Assembly (NCBI GenBank): GCA_015039465.1 | Contig: MU130378.1 | Location: 1,492,570-1,556,569 of the forward strand | Length of the DNA stretch: 64,000 nt | From: Phlegmacium glaucopus | Lineage: Eukaryota > Basidiomycota > Agaricomycetes > Agaricales > Cortinariaceae | Direction of reading: 5' to 3' | In this document: positions 21,870 through 33,272 of the stretch, one piece after another | Position numbering within the stretch: position 1 is the stretch's first letter | How the letters are laid out: the number at the start of each line of letters is the position of its first letter | Translations under genes and position numbers: made by a program | The notes under the pieces: generated by a model | The model's database searches: none | What the model was told of the DNA's origin: nothing | What the model saw: only the letters and a program-made list of their open reading frames with translations

Positions 21870-24800
21870 ATGTCGACACACCTCACGAAACAGTCTTATC
21901 GCTCTAAAGTAATCGTTCTTTATCCCTGCCATTAATTATGGTTCATTAAAACGCATATTTTTTATAGCTCTTCCAGCAAGATATTGTACAGAAGATTTCA
22001 GCACCTGAATATTTTGGAGTTGTATTGGTGAGCATTTTCAGCGCTTTCGCCGTGTCCCTCTGAAGTCCTTTTTCCAACAGAGATGTTGGCACGATGCAGA
22101 AGATCTTCCAACACCCCCTTCTTTTGCAGATCCGTTGATGAGACCCCTTGTGTACGGGGAAGTGGGTGTTACCTTTATTTCTCATGGTTCCCTTCGTCAG
22201 ATTCTGCCAGAGTCTGATCTCAGGCTTGTTGATCGTACGCTACAACCAGGCGATTATTGCAAACGCTCTGTCGATGATGTACGATCAGGCGTAGTCACAA
22301 ATGCCACAGTGAAGGGTCACTTAGCTCATGCGATCAGTGCAGTACCTGTCGATGGCTGGCATTTTGTGAATGACCTGGAGGATAAAAGGGAGGCGGATAT
22401 TGGAGATTATGTTACTTATGATGATTGGATAGGCCAGGTATGTCTGCTTCTATGATGAGCTTTGCGAGACGAATTTATAAATTTGTATCTAAGATAATCG
22501 AGGTACGGTCGAGGCAACGCTGATCTTCATCCAATCCAATAATGCCAAGCTTCTTGAGTATAGGTTTTTGACGAAGCGATTGTTCAAGTCTCTTCAGGAC
22601 AGCTTCTCCGGCTTCCTGAGCTTGGCTCGCGGTTGAATGTCGGGGACTCCGGCCCTGTTAGTTCTCATTCCTGATTCATTTTGCATCCTAAAGTCATCAT
22701 CGCAGAGTATTCTCCCGCAAGCTCCAAGTAGCATTCAAAACCTGTTTGGACTTTTACAGGGGAAGGATGAAGGCTCCAAAGAAGACACTGTCATAGCCGT
22801 GAAACACAATGCATACGCAGTTGCATGGCTGGCTTTGAACCAATCTGTAAGGTTATCTCTCTACTTTCTCACTCTTGATAAGAACCTCTCAGCTTACATC
22901 CTGCCTATATAGCTTGAACTGGCTATTGCAGCAAAGAAATCTAGACCACAAACGTTTTGGTCGGGTGAAGAACTCGGGATGCTCACTTTGATTCGTGGCC
23001 GTTTTGATTTAGACATGCGAGTTGGCGATCGGGTTCATCTAAAAGATACGAGTGGATTGCCTACGACAGAACACGGCCAAGATGGAGATGCTGGAGGCGC
23101 ATTTCAAGTAACGACATGCCTAGTGACAGAGACCTCAACAGAAGTGGACGTCTTATGGCAGGATGGCATCCAAGAGACGATGAAGTCGATTGACCTTATT
23201 CCGTACTTGAACCCCGATGAGTATGATTGCTGGTAAGACATCGAGTATATCAGTCGTTGTTCATTTTTCAATTGACATCCTCGGTATAGGCCTGGAGATC
23301 ATGTTGTCTGGAAAAATGAGGGGGTAAAGCGACCGGCGATAGTACAATCTGTGAACGCCATTCAGAGGACCGCATTGATACTTTTTCCAGATACTGGAAC
23401 AATCGAATTGGCTTCTCTACTAGAATTAGACCCGCATGGAAATTCCGACTTTGATGCAATTGATTCCCAAGCAGGCTCAGATGCATCCTTCGGTGTCCGC
23501 CGGGGTGATTTTGTATTTATCCATTCTGTGGGGACAACAAATGGATTAGAGCAACCTAGAGTGCCACGAATTGGAGAGATTGAAACTTGGATTCGTGAAA
23601 ACCCCTTTCAAGGTGGCCGGTTTGTGGGATGGAGAAAGGAGTTGCAGGAGCTCGGTATAAACATTGCGTCTCAGCGTAGCACAGGGACTTTGGTGGAAAA
23701 GAGGATCCAGATGTCAACGGATGGGGCAAGTAAGCTCTCTTGGTGTGGTGAAGTCACAGGGGTATGTCTTCCCTCGTTTTATACTGATAAAGAGATTTAT
23801 GGTCTCATCTTTGAAATAAACTAGCTCAATCTAGACGGTACTGTTGAAGTAACGCATTTCAACTGGACAGTAGCCAACTATCCGCTGGAGCGCTTGACAA
23901 GACTCTACGATGGAATTGAGCAGCTTGAAGACGAATGGAATGATAGTGCATCGGACGGTGAACGCTCTTTCATTGATGAAGGCGACCGGCCTTGGGTCAT
24001 GGAGGCAGACGGGACTTGGCATCCTGAGCAACCAAAGGCTGACAGTGAATGGGAACACATCAATGACAGCATGGACGTGGATGAGGGTGATGAGGGTGGT
24101 GTTCAAAGGGATGACCTCCATACCATGGAACAGGGCGAAACATTAGTATGGGCCGGACAAGTTCCGGAATTTCGTACGCATGAAACGATCCTCATTCCTA
24201 ATATCGAGGCGGAATATATGGAAGGTTTGGAAACTGGCCACCAGAGTATGCGTGATAAGAGCTGTTCTCCTTTGGACGAGTCCGAGGTTTCCACCATGTT
24301 GGAATCTACTGATTTTCAAGATGATGATGATGACACTGTCTGGAAACGGTTCGAAATATCATCAAGCGCCCCGCCCGACCATGCGTTTTTTTCTTCTTCT
24401 CCCGGTCAGCCATCAAAATCATTTTTGGGACGTCTGCGTCGAGAATATCACATTCTTGCGACGAGCCTTCCTGGTAATCATTTTCTGTAATTATTTTTTT
24501 GCTTGTTGCGCTCACGGAGCTTTTGATCCCGTAGACAACATTCTAGTGCGAGCATATGAAGATCGGACTGATCTACTAAGGTCTCTCATAATTGGACCCG
24601 AAAACACACCATATGAAGATGCCCCATTCATCATTGACTGGATGCTAGATTCAAACTTTCCTCACAGCCCCCCAGTCGCACACTTCCTGAGCTGGACTAA
24701 CGGGAATGGTCGAGGTAAGTCTTCATTTACCCCTTTTCTGGGTTTAGATATGAAGCATTAACATTTTAATATAGTGAATCCGTGGGTGCCTTTTGTCATT

Positions 24801-25446
24801 TTGCTCTCATCATGTTAACTGATACTTTTACTTTGACCAGTAATCTTTATGAAGAAGGAAAAGTGTGCTTGTCGATCCTTGGGACATGGACCGGTGACAA
24901 GAACGAAATTTGGAGCGCTACCAGATCATCTCTGTTACAGGCGTTTGTGTCAATCCAAGGGCTAGTCTTGGTAAAAGAACCGTAAGCATATCCTTTTTCC
25001 AAAATTATTCGTCCAAATTTCATCACTTGTTTAGATGGTTTTGTGAGCCTGCTTATGAAAAACTTAGAGGAACAGAGGAAGGGACAGTAAATAGGTCGGT
25101 CTATGGCCTATACGCCCTATAGGTGGTTAATGCGGTTGACTGATCTTGCTTCAGTCGATTATATAGTGAAAAGGCGTATGTTCTTTCCCGTGGGTTCGTC
25201 CGTCGTGCACTCGAAATTCCGTTGGGCGGACTCGAATCTGAGATTGCACATCTCTACTACAGCAAGAAGCGGCTTCACAAAGTCGTGCAAGATGCTCAAA
25301 GGCTGATCCAGAAAAGCAGAGACGGTCTCGAAATTACTCTCGAGGACCAAGATATTGCAGTCCCAAGGCTAACTGCTGGAGGAATCATAGCATTAGAACG
25401 GACGTTGAACAGATTATGTAGTTGTCTTGATAGATGCCCTACATAA
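21870..25446 (+). CDS. UBE2O-like E2/E3 hybrid ubiquitin-conjugating enzyme
   Basis: Exon 1 (21870-21908, [13 protein letters not shown]) joins in phase 0 to [10 protein letters not shown] after a 59-nt intron. The N-terminal region has UBE2O conserved blocks: [34 protein letters not shown], then [12 protein letters not shown] and the SLINE-like [19 protein letters not shown] block. An acidic region ([11 protein letters not shown]) follows. The C-terminal E2 fold runs [53 protein letters not shown] (catalytic Cys) and [21 protein letters not shown]2O enzymes act as both E2 and E3, for example in quality control of orphan proteins and endosomal sorting. A predicted coiled-coil-like tail ends [18 protein letters not shown]. 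Confidence 0.92.
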
Positions 25447-25625
25447 CATGACTTCTTTATCTGTACACGGCATATACTATGGTAGGCATATATGTACTGA
25501 GTACAACCACAGTCCTACATGATCGGATAATAATAGATTTAATAATCAAGGCCAGCTGTCCTGCAAGCTTCTACAAATATGGATAGATGTGGATGGGTTT
25601 GTTGACGAGGAGTAACAAATGACAA

Positions 25626-25681
25626 GGTGGGCACAGGAAGTACATGATGACCTGGTGGGCACAGGAAGTACATGATGACCT
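25626..25681 (+). repeat. 28-bp tandem duplication
   Basis: Two exact copies of a 28-bp unit beginning GGTGGGCACAGG and ending GATGACCT occupy 25626-25653 and 25654-25681, followed by six more matching bases apart from the last. They lie in the convergent intergenic space between UBE2O and KRE6/SKN1 and overlap no recognised coding exon. Confidence 0.9.
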
Positions 25682-25730
25682 GGTGGACCATAACAGGTCG
25701 CGAACAGATTCTATGATATCAAGTTGAGGT

Positions 25731-28321
25731 TTAGTTTGGACACTGGCCCAAAAATTTGTTCTTCGGGAAGGGTTGCTTGAAATCGTTCACCCAAGTAGTT
25801 AGGTTGGGGTTCGTGTATGCATCAAGATACCTAGGGGTAAAGAGGCGTATTAGCCATAGCCCTTAAGAAAAACATTCAAGAACGTACTGATTGATGTATG
25901 CTTGCGTCGGGAAATCGGCAGGATCACAACCGATGTTGATGGAGCCTATAGGTTGATAGACTCGAATGTAGTCGACACGCATAGTGGTAGGGAAAGTAAG
26001 ATGCTCAAGATCCACAAACCCGAAATTGGTGGAAATGCCCAAATTCATAATAATGTACTTCAAGGTAAGAACAAATTCAATGACAAGATACCAGGCAGAT
26101 GGCAATTTGAACTGACCAGAGGTTCTTGTGGAATCGGCCTCGTAGATATTTCCACACGACTGTCAGCGGCCATTCCCGCTGCATTCAAGGTCCAAGTTAA
26201 TTTACCACCGCTTACCCAAGATATATACTAACATTGAATTTCAGTACATATGAACCTTTTACAGTGGTCGGAAGCCAGTCACATACCGCATTATCAAATC
26301 CTAAGAGAAATCGGATGAGATAGATTCCTGCCATTTCAGGAGATATATGAACTAACCTGGCTTGTATTCAAATGCATAGACCGAAAAACATCCCCCCTCT
26401 AACTCATAACAACTCTGATCTGGAATATTCATATCTAAATAAATGCATTTCAACCAAAACAGTGTCAGCGTACCAGTGTCTGTAACGACGGATGTGGCCT
26501 GCTGAAAGGCTGCGCCTACGTATGCGTTCAGTGTCGATTGGGAAGGATCGACAATATTCAGATTGTCAGTCGTATTGAACCAGTGGTATCCCGCATTGAA
26601 AGGCTAAAGTCAGGGTCGTCATTGGTACATATGTCCGAGTCTGCTATCAGAACTTACAGCCCATTGTGCCGATTGGGAAACACTACCCGTAAGGGTAATG
26701 GCATTGACCTTTCAAGCTGTAAGCATCATAATTGCCAGCGTGAATATCTAAGGCCACTCACTTGCGCTTCGAAGACATCGATTTCAGGGGCCGCACGACC
26801 CACATATGTACCATCTGAATGAACTGGCCCTGGATGAGATTCACCTTTGCAGGTACATCGAGAAAGTTTTTGTCCAGGTAGGAAAGACAAGACGCCGCCC
26901 TCCGTAGGATCTCCATCTACAGTTGCTGCGGTAGGAAGACCGTTGAGTGTTTGATTGGGAGCCGTCCCAACATCGCAAGCATCATATGTATACGGCCACT
27001 AGGTGACGTCAAGGATTTGTTGACTGCCACATATAATCAATGCTTACCATCCCTTCAAGACTGGCGCCATATCCTGCTCTCCCTGCGAAATAGATAAATA
27101 GACTTAATATGATAAAATAAGAGGTTATAATATGAGCACTCACCCAAATTCCCCATCGACCAGACGGCTGGCCACAAGCCCAAGATATTGTTTGCTCCAG
27201 GCAACATTACTGACGTCTCCAAGATACCACCAGTGAAACAGAATTTATTCCACGTCGTCATCATTCCGCCTTGGTAGTTAAGATTATGTATTTGTTTCTT
27301 CGTGAGAGTGATCTCCAATGCGCCATCCTTGGTCGTGATCGCTGATGGGTCATACCACTCCAAGTTATTGGTCTAAGAGCGTGTGATTAGAGGAGCATTT
27401 CGGGACACATAAAGTGCTAACCTGCCAATAATGTAAGTCAACTGCCTCCCAGTAAGGATCGTCTCCGGGATAGAATGTACGGCCATCGACGTTGAATTCA
27501 TCGCTAAATACTAATTGCATGTCTTGATTTGTGGTATAAGCCTTTTTCGTGTAGACGTTGTGTGGCGTTTCAAGGTCTATCAATCCCCAATTTCCGGGCA
27601 TGCTGGGAACCTAGATGACATTATGAAGGTTTTATTGTCATTGAAAAAAAGTAGCAAGGCCTACCTGACCGGACCCATTGATCCCTCCAAGATTAAATCC
27701 GCCTAGATTCGAGAGTGGGTGGGACGTAAAATGTGAAATAAGAGGGTATCCCGCGCTAAAACAAAACATCCTGAGCGACGACAAAATCCAGAGATGCAAA
27801 ACGTACAAGAGGGTAACGAGCGCCACACACAAAACAATAAGGCAGCCCAAGTTGGTCAAACCCCTGTAGGTGAAGATATGAGATCCACGGTCATTTCTTC
27901 GATCACGCTGGGGGTCGGGGTTATGAAGGTAATCGTCGGGTTCTTGAAAGTCTGGCGAAAGATTGGAACCCCATGCTGCAGGATCTGGAGAAAGAGAAAA
28001 CTGAAAATCAAAGAATTAGTGACTGTTTACGGGGCATGGCATGGAAACCCACCTTTTCGGAGATCGAAGCTCCAATTGAGGGGTGCCTCACACTGCTAAC
28101 ATCGAAAGGCGGCCCAGGTGTTGTCTAAACATTGAAGATTAACCTGCATATATTAGACGTTTTAAATTTATGGAGTATACCACAGATGCATGGCTGGGAA
28201 TTCGCTTAGGAGGTTGGCTGGGGACGTTCCTTGGAGACTGCTGGATGAGGTTGGTAGTGGATGATGATGAAGCGGGTTGTGGATAGTAGCGCCGCTGGGC
28301 GTTTGGACCAAAGAACGACAT
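25731..28321 (-). CDS. SKN1: Kre6/Skn1-type beta-1,6-glucan synthesis protein (GH16 fold)
   Basis: The start is MSFFGPNAQRRYYPQPASSS at 28321. A Ser/Pro-rich cytosolic N-terminus leads to one signal-anchor helix (LIVLCVALVTLLYVLHL), so this is a type II membrane protein. The luminal part has the GH16-like core: MQLVFSDEFNVDGRTFYPGD, DPYWEAVDLHYWQ, WNKFCFTGGILETSVMLPG, LWPAVWSMGNLGRAGYGASL, and the catalytic-type motif APEIDVFEAQ (E-I-D-x-x-E). The C-terminus reads YLDAYTNPNLTTWVNDFKQP and ends GQCPN at 25731. Yeast Kre6 and Skn1 work in the ER and Golgi in building cell-wall beta-1,6-glucan. KRE6 and SKN1 cannot be told apart here, so the symbol stands for the family. Confidence 0.9.
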
Positions 28322-28565
28322 ATGGAGTTTGGGTATTAGAAATTTCAAGAAAGAACCTGTTCTTTTTTGCTTGCTATGGCTATAGAATAAGGAAGAAAAC
28401 TAAATGGTTACCCAACAACCGTAACTTTGTTCTCATTGTCTTGCTTACCTCAGCCACAGTGTGGAGCAGGTGTGGAGCATCATTTTCGCCTCAGTTAAAT
28501 ATAATAATAATAATACAAGTTGTAGGTCCAGTAGATACTACATATTGCCTGCGTACACGTCCACG

Positions 28566-29704
28566 TCAAGAGTCAACGACGTTGATGTCTGTCAAATCTT
28601 TGCCAAGAGAATCCACCCGACGTCCCGGGCCGGTCCCTGCACCTTCCAATAAACTAAGGATCCCCCAACCACCGCACTCGATAGCCCTCTCAATTCGTGG
28701 AATGCCAACATTGAGGTCTATTTCCTTCTCATTAATTGGGACCGATTCCCGTGCCATTTGTAACCGTTCAAGTACGGATGCATTAACACCATCCATGACT
28801 ACCTCTGGTGCAAGTACATTCATCATCGATGTTTTTGCGGCTTGATATTCAGAGAGAGGGTCAATCTCGTCTTGCTGATTGGTTGAAGGCTTGGCTATCC
28901 ATTCGTCCAATCCTTTCAGAGCGGCTCTGGCTTTCTTGCTTTTCTCACGCCCGGCAGGCCGACCTTTCCTTTTCTGCGGACCCGACTCGGAGTTCGCAAG
29001 GGGTCCTTCGTGGGCAAATAACTCTCTAGGAAGGTCGCGAGGATTCAAAGGCCCTAACTCATTCTTGGGCAGAATGAAAAAAACTTGATCTTTCCAAAGG
29101 CAGGACAAAATAAATGTTGTATATGACTGAAGGTTCCGAATATGAGTAGTTGCGACAACTTCCGGCAAATTTTTGAGCGAGATGTAATGATCTAAATAAG
29201 ACTTGGAATTAGAATTATTGGTATAAGATAGCCTTACACACCGGCAGGAATGGGTATATGCCTCGTCGAGTAAATGCGTGGTGTGGTGTCCTTTATCTGA
29301 GTGTAGAAAAAGATGTAAAGCCCAAACAGGGCGGCGACCCTAATAAACGGAGCTTCTGTTTTGACCGTTCTTTCTAGAGATGAGACGCGTTTGTTAGGCC
29401 ATGAATAACACAAAAGGTGACAAAATTTACCAAGAAACAAGCGAAAGGTGATGTCAAGAAAGGTTTGACGCGACCTGTCATCAAATACCTTGAAATGAAG
29501 CCAGTTCCAACCCTGGCTTAACCACAGGATCTTGAACAAGTCGAAAGGATTGCTCGAAGCTGATTGAGAGTAGATTTCATGATATCTCAAGATAAGAATT
29601 GAGATATCATGGCGGAGGGCTTTGACGTAAACAGAAGAAGTAAAGTAATTTGGTTGAAGAATAAGTTCACCACGACTGGCTGAGGGCGCTGGGGCGATGG
29701 ACAT
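28566..29704 (-). CDS. SNAPC1: snRNA-activating protein complex subunit 1 (SNAP43-like)
   Basis: The start is MSIAPAPSASRGELILQPNY at 29704. The order of blocks follows SNAPC1: FDDRSRQTFLDITFRLFL, ERTVKTEAPFIRVAALFGLY (GLY-x-x-Y-x-x-Q-type helix), IFFYTQ, and RHIPIPAG spliced to a VVATTHIRNLQSYTTFILS exon. A basic segment follows (KRKGRPAGREKSKKARAALK). SNAPc binds the proximal sequence element of snRNA promoters for RNA polymerases II and III. SNAPc subunits are not widely described in fungi, so this ortholog is of some interest. The assignment relies on pattern similarity to the SNAP43 family and is good but not certain. It is divergent from IMA1, with 93 bp between starts. Confidence 0.75.
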
Positions 29705-29797
29705 CAATGATAAAGGGTGACATGAATTTGTTTATTATCAAGGCATGAGCCAAACATCACATTTGTGTGCCGCCGTGAACAGAAACATTTGAACCCA

Positions 29798-31578
29798 ATG
29801 TCTGCACTATTCAGACGCCATAGTAATATCCAGTGCTTCTTCTGCCAGTCACCAACCGCATTGCATATAAATCCTCGCAATTTCAAGTGTACTTCATGTG
29901 GCTGCTGGAACAGATACGATAATCAGGGTGAAATCATTTCTGATGAACCTGCAATGCATGAAGAACATCTCAACTCCAAATCATTTGCAAAGAGAGGTAG
30001 GTACCATCTGTGGCATTGGAACGATATACCTGCTGAACCACCCATAGCTTCTCCTAGTAAAGACCGTCTGCCAACCATGTATGGGTCCGGTCCATTCTGT
30101 CATTCCTGTCAGACAAATCAAATGCTTATAGTCAACCTACTGTCCAATTACCTGCCTTCTCAAGAGGTGCATGCTTAGCTTTATCATAATGTGCCACATA
30201 TTCTGAGGCCTTGTAGAGTCCAGAATATGAATCTCGCGTTCAAATGCTTCCGGCCTATCGCGAATCTCTCCATGTACGATATCCACCGGTCTGTGAGTCG
30301 TGTCTTCCCCAGGTTGAAGACGAGATACGGCAGAAAGAACAGATGGCTCGAGTCAAGGCTCTTGGGGGATCGTTAACTAAAGGGAAAGAACGTCGACGAA
30401 GGGCATCAGGTCCAGAAGTCGAAAAAGAGAAAAGCGCGGCTGACACCATGTTCTGGTGGAAAGTTCGAGGTTATCTTTGGGCTTTATCGTTTTCTATGTC
30501 CATCATATGCAGCACTGCTGGTGGGTACATATTGCAGCATTCATTCTTTCTGCCACTTATAAACTATGCAGGAGCATATGACTATTTTCCGTTCCGTCGC
30601 CTTGCCTTTCTGTATCCAGTCATGCCTCTTCTTGTGGTAACTTCATTACTATGGACAGCATGGGACCCAACATATGCGTCTTTTCGCAAAGCCCAACTCC
30701 AAGGACGAGACGTTCGAATACAGGGAAAACGAACTTACATTGTAAGTTTCCACCGACGCTTGCATGTAGTTATCTTTCATTACCGTTTTGAAGGTTTTTC
30801 AAATGGTGGCCTGGACTTCTCGCTTCGTCGCGTCCATCACAATGGCCTTGCGTTGGTTTCGTCCAGACTTGGAACTTTTCCCAAAGGCAGCTCAGTATAG
30901 ACTTTACCTTCTTACAAGCCTGTCAATCGAACTTATCGTAAGTAACCACTTTCATCTTCAGTGCTTGATAGTCAATTCTTTGTCAAGACCATCTTCGCTT
31001 CTTTCTTAGTCCTTCGAACGCTGCAGCCACCTGCTATTCGCCTCGTCGACAGCAATACTCATAGACTTGACTACTCACGTTCGGCCACACCTAATTTAAG
31101 TTCTCGTTCGAATACCCCTACTACAACACATTTTCCAACCTTATCTGAACATGATGTGCTTGCGTCACTCTCCTTATCATCGAAGCCCGTCATCGCGCAT
31201 GCAAACCCTGTGTTTGGCGTACCATCTTTGCATGGCTTGACTCCGGTGAACACTGTATCTAACGATGATGAGATGGATTGGACACCGACAACGTCTGGGG
31301 ACGCTTCAGGAAAGGCAGACAATGACGCTTCTTGGTTAAGGCCCCAACGATTTTTCGTGCCTGAAAAACCCACAGGCCTCGAAGGATTGCTTGAAAGTGC
31401 GAAAATTCAAGAAGATCCTATGGACCTAGATCCTCAAGTTACAAACAGACAAGGTCTCAGACATTCTCATGCTTTAACAATTCACCTGTGGAAATGGGGG
31501 CCTTTTTATACATTATCTATAGGAATATTGGTAGCCATCTTAACCTTTATCTTGCAATGGTCAGGTTGGACACAATAA
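29798..31578 (+). CDS. IMA1: Ima1/TMEM201-like inner nuclear membrane protein
   Basis: The start chosen is MSALFRRHSNIQCFFCQSPT at 29798; an upstream in-frame GTG is not needed. The N-terminal zinc-binding region has paired cysteines: CFFC, CTSCGC, FCHSC and CESC. It is followed by a basic, charged stretch and then several hydrophobic segments (YLWALSFSMSIICSTAGGYI, YPVMPLLVVTSLLW, and one near the C-terminus, LSIGILVAILTFILQW). This is the architecture of fission-yeast Ima1 and animal Samp1/NET5, which sit in the inner nuclear membrane and couple to LINC complexes and heterochromatin. The Ser/Thr-rich region 31060-31330 carries no known domain. Introns near 30170, 30740 and 30940 interrupt the gene. 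Confidence 0.87.
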
Positions 31579-32008
31579 ATGACTCGACTGAAGCAATAAT
31601 GTTATTACTCCCAGTCTAAACAGTGCCAGACAAAGTTCACACACCAGGTTGCCTGGCAATACGGCCCTCCCTTATGTCGAGGAGATGGCCAATCGAATAG
31701 TAAACAAAGTCTCATCGCTACATTTGCACTATTTTACACAGTACATTGACAAGATATTCTTTGCGAGAATTGTGAATCCGGGTATAATGGAGAAATGATG
31801 GAACTTGTGGTTTCGATTGAAAACCAACGCAAGCATTATATTGTTCAATGATTGAAATAAGCAATCGGCCGAAATTCGTGAAAATGCCAGCGGCACTAGA
31901 AAGTGGCTCAAGGAGCGGAATGGATAAAGGAATGTAGATGGAGTCGACCTTGATGAAACGCAATCTCCAACCGTAGTTATGGACAGTAACATGTGAGCAT
32001 TCTACATA
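31579..32008. other. convergent intergenic region, nothing recognised
   Basis: About 430 bp lie between the IMA1 stop and the stop of the next minus-strand gene. Short overlapping open frames on the minus strand (31718-31992) have no family resemblance. Most of it is probably 3' UTR. Confidence 0.35.
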
Positions 32009-33098
32009 TTAATACCGGACGCTTGCACCGTTGTAGTCGTATGCATCATAAGTACCGTAACCGGTCTGGTGATGAAGAGGAACACCGAATTCGTAACCAT
32101 GGTTGATACTTGGGCCTCTTCCAAGAGCTTGTTGCATGGGTGGATTAGGGCTCGAGGCGCGTGCAAGATCTGCATATCCACCGATTGGTGCAGAATGACC
32201 AGGACCAGCAGTGAAATCATGCTCAGGAGGAGCCAGACCGTGCTCATTGCCGTGGCGAGGAGAAGTGTGACCGTTACCCGAGCCTCCCCCGGAGTGGAAA
32301 GAAGATGAACTGGAAGGAGCGCGACGAAGAGCTGGAATGATGTCATCCTCTCCGTTGGTAGGCTGCCAATCAGTGATGGGGTTAAGACGGCGGTCGAATT
32401 CCTTGGAGCTTGAAAGTTTCCATTTGCGAAATATTGTCCAAAGGATTGCAATACCTCCTACAGAGGCTGCAATTGCAATGAGAGCAGTCAATGTTTTAGT
32501 TTTGGTCTTTGAGGATGCTGATTGCACTTGGGCGACGGCTGTATCTGATGGGGCAGCAGAAGATACGGACTCGGTGCTAGTGATTGTCGCCGCTATATTG
32601 TTGATAGTAGAGGTGACGAGAAGGGGGGTAAAATGTGAAGTCGAAGATGTTTTAGAGGCTGATGTCGAGGTTGATGATGAAGTGTTTGTTGCGGTGGAGG
32701 ATGTAGTTGGGGAGGATGTAGTGGAGTTGCTGCTGGAGGAGGCGGTGGTAGTGGCAATGGCGGTGGAGGTGGTGTCAGCAGAGGTTAAGGATAAGGTCTG
32801 GGATAAGAGTCAAATCCAAGCTTTTGAAGGAAACAAATCCACGTACAATCAGGGGGGAAGGCTCTGATGCGGTCGACTGAGAGACTGTGGAAGTAGCAGC
32901 AGCCTGGGGGTCAGCATTTGCGCTACTTCCGAGAATTAAGAGTCCGGAGGGCGAGCGGTTTTTTAAGAAGCGCTTATCGAATGAGCCATGAGCACGACGA
33001 TGAAGGGGAAGTTCATGTGCTTGAACAAATGATGAGGTGGCAATAAAAAGAGAGATATAGACCAGCGGGATAAATAACTTTGAGGAAGAGGACAACAT
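32009..33098 (-). CDS. Ser/Thr-rich single-pass membrane protein (SKG6/Mid2-like layout)
   Basis: The start MLSSSSKLFIPLVYISLFIA, then TSSFVQA, is a signal peptide. A short extracellular part (ELPLHRRAHGSFDKRFLKNR) precedes an intron near 32850 and then a long Ser/Thr stretch (many TSS and STT repeats) likely to be O-mannosylated. One transmembrane helix follows (ALIAIAASVGGIAILWTIF) with a basic stop-transfer (RKWKLSSSKEFDRR). The cytosolic tail is rich in Gly, His, Pro and Ser and ends YNGASVRY. The layout matches fungal wall-stress sensor-type or SKG6/AXL2-type proteins, but no conserved sensor domain is visible. Function is unknown. Confidence 0.78.
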
Positions 33099-33272
33099 TG
33101 TTCTGGTAGCGAGCGACGGTAATGAGTAGGAGCACCTTCAAGGTGAGTATGTAGTCAGCGTTCAACGTTCAACAAGGAATTGGCTATCACATCCATGGTA
33201 ACCAATCCAAATACATCATAACAGTGTCCAAACATCAATGTCCAATTATGTAAATCAAAATCCATGAGAGTA

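Noticed and set aside
21870..21879. F-box gene starting at 21879 and overlapping the UBE2O start codon
   Set aside because: The codon at 21879 on the minus strand is GTG. The F-box consensus begins right after the ATGs at 21804/21798.
28261..28845. 194-codon plus-strand open frame
   Set aside because: It is a shadow over the KRE6/SKN1 first exon and the SNAPC1 last exon and has no family match.
32337..32867. 176-codon plus-strand frame rich in Val and Glu
   Set aside because: It is the mirror of the Ser/Thr-rich stretch of the minus-strand membrane protein. Low-complexity codons on one strand create long open frames on the other.
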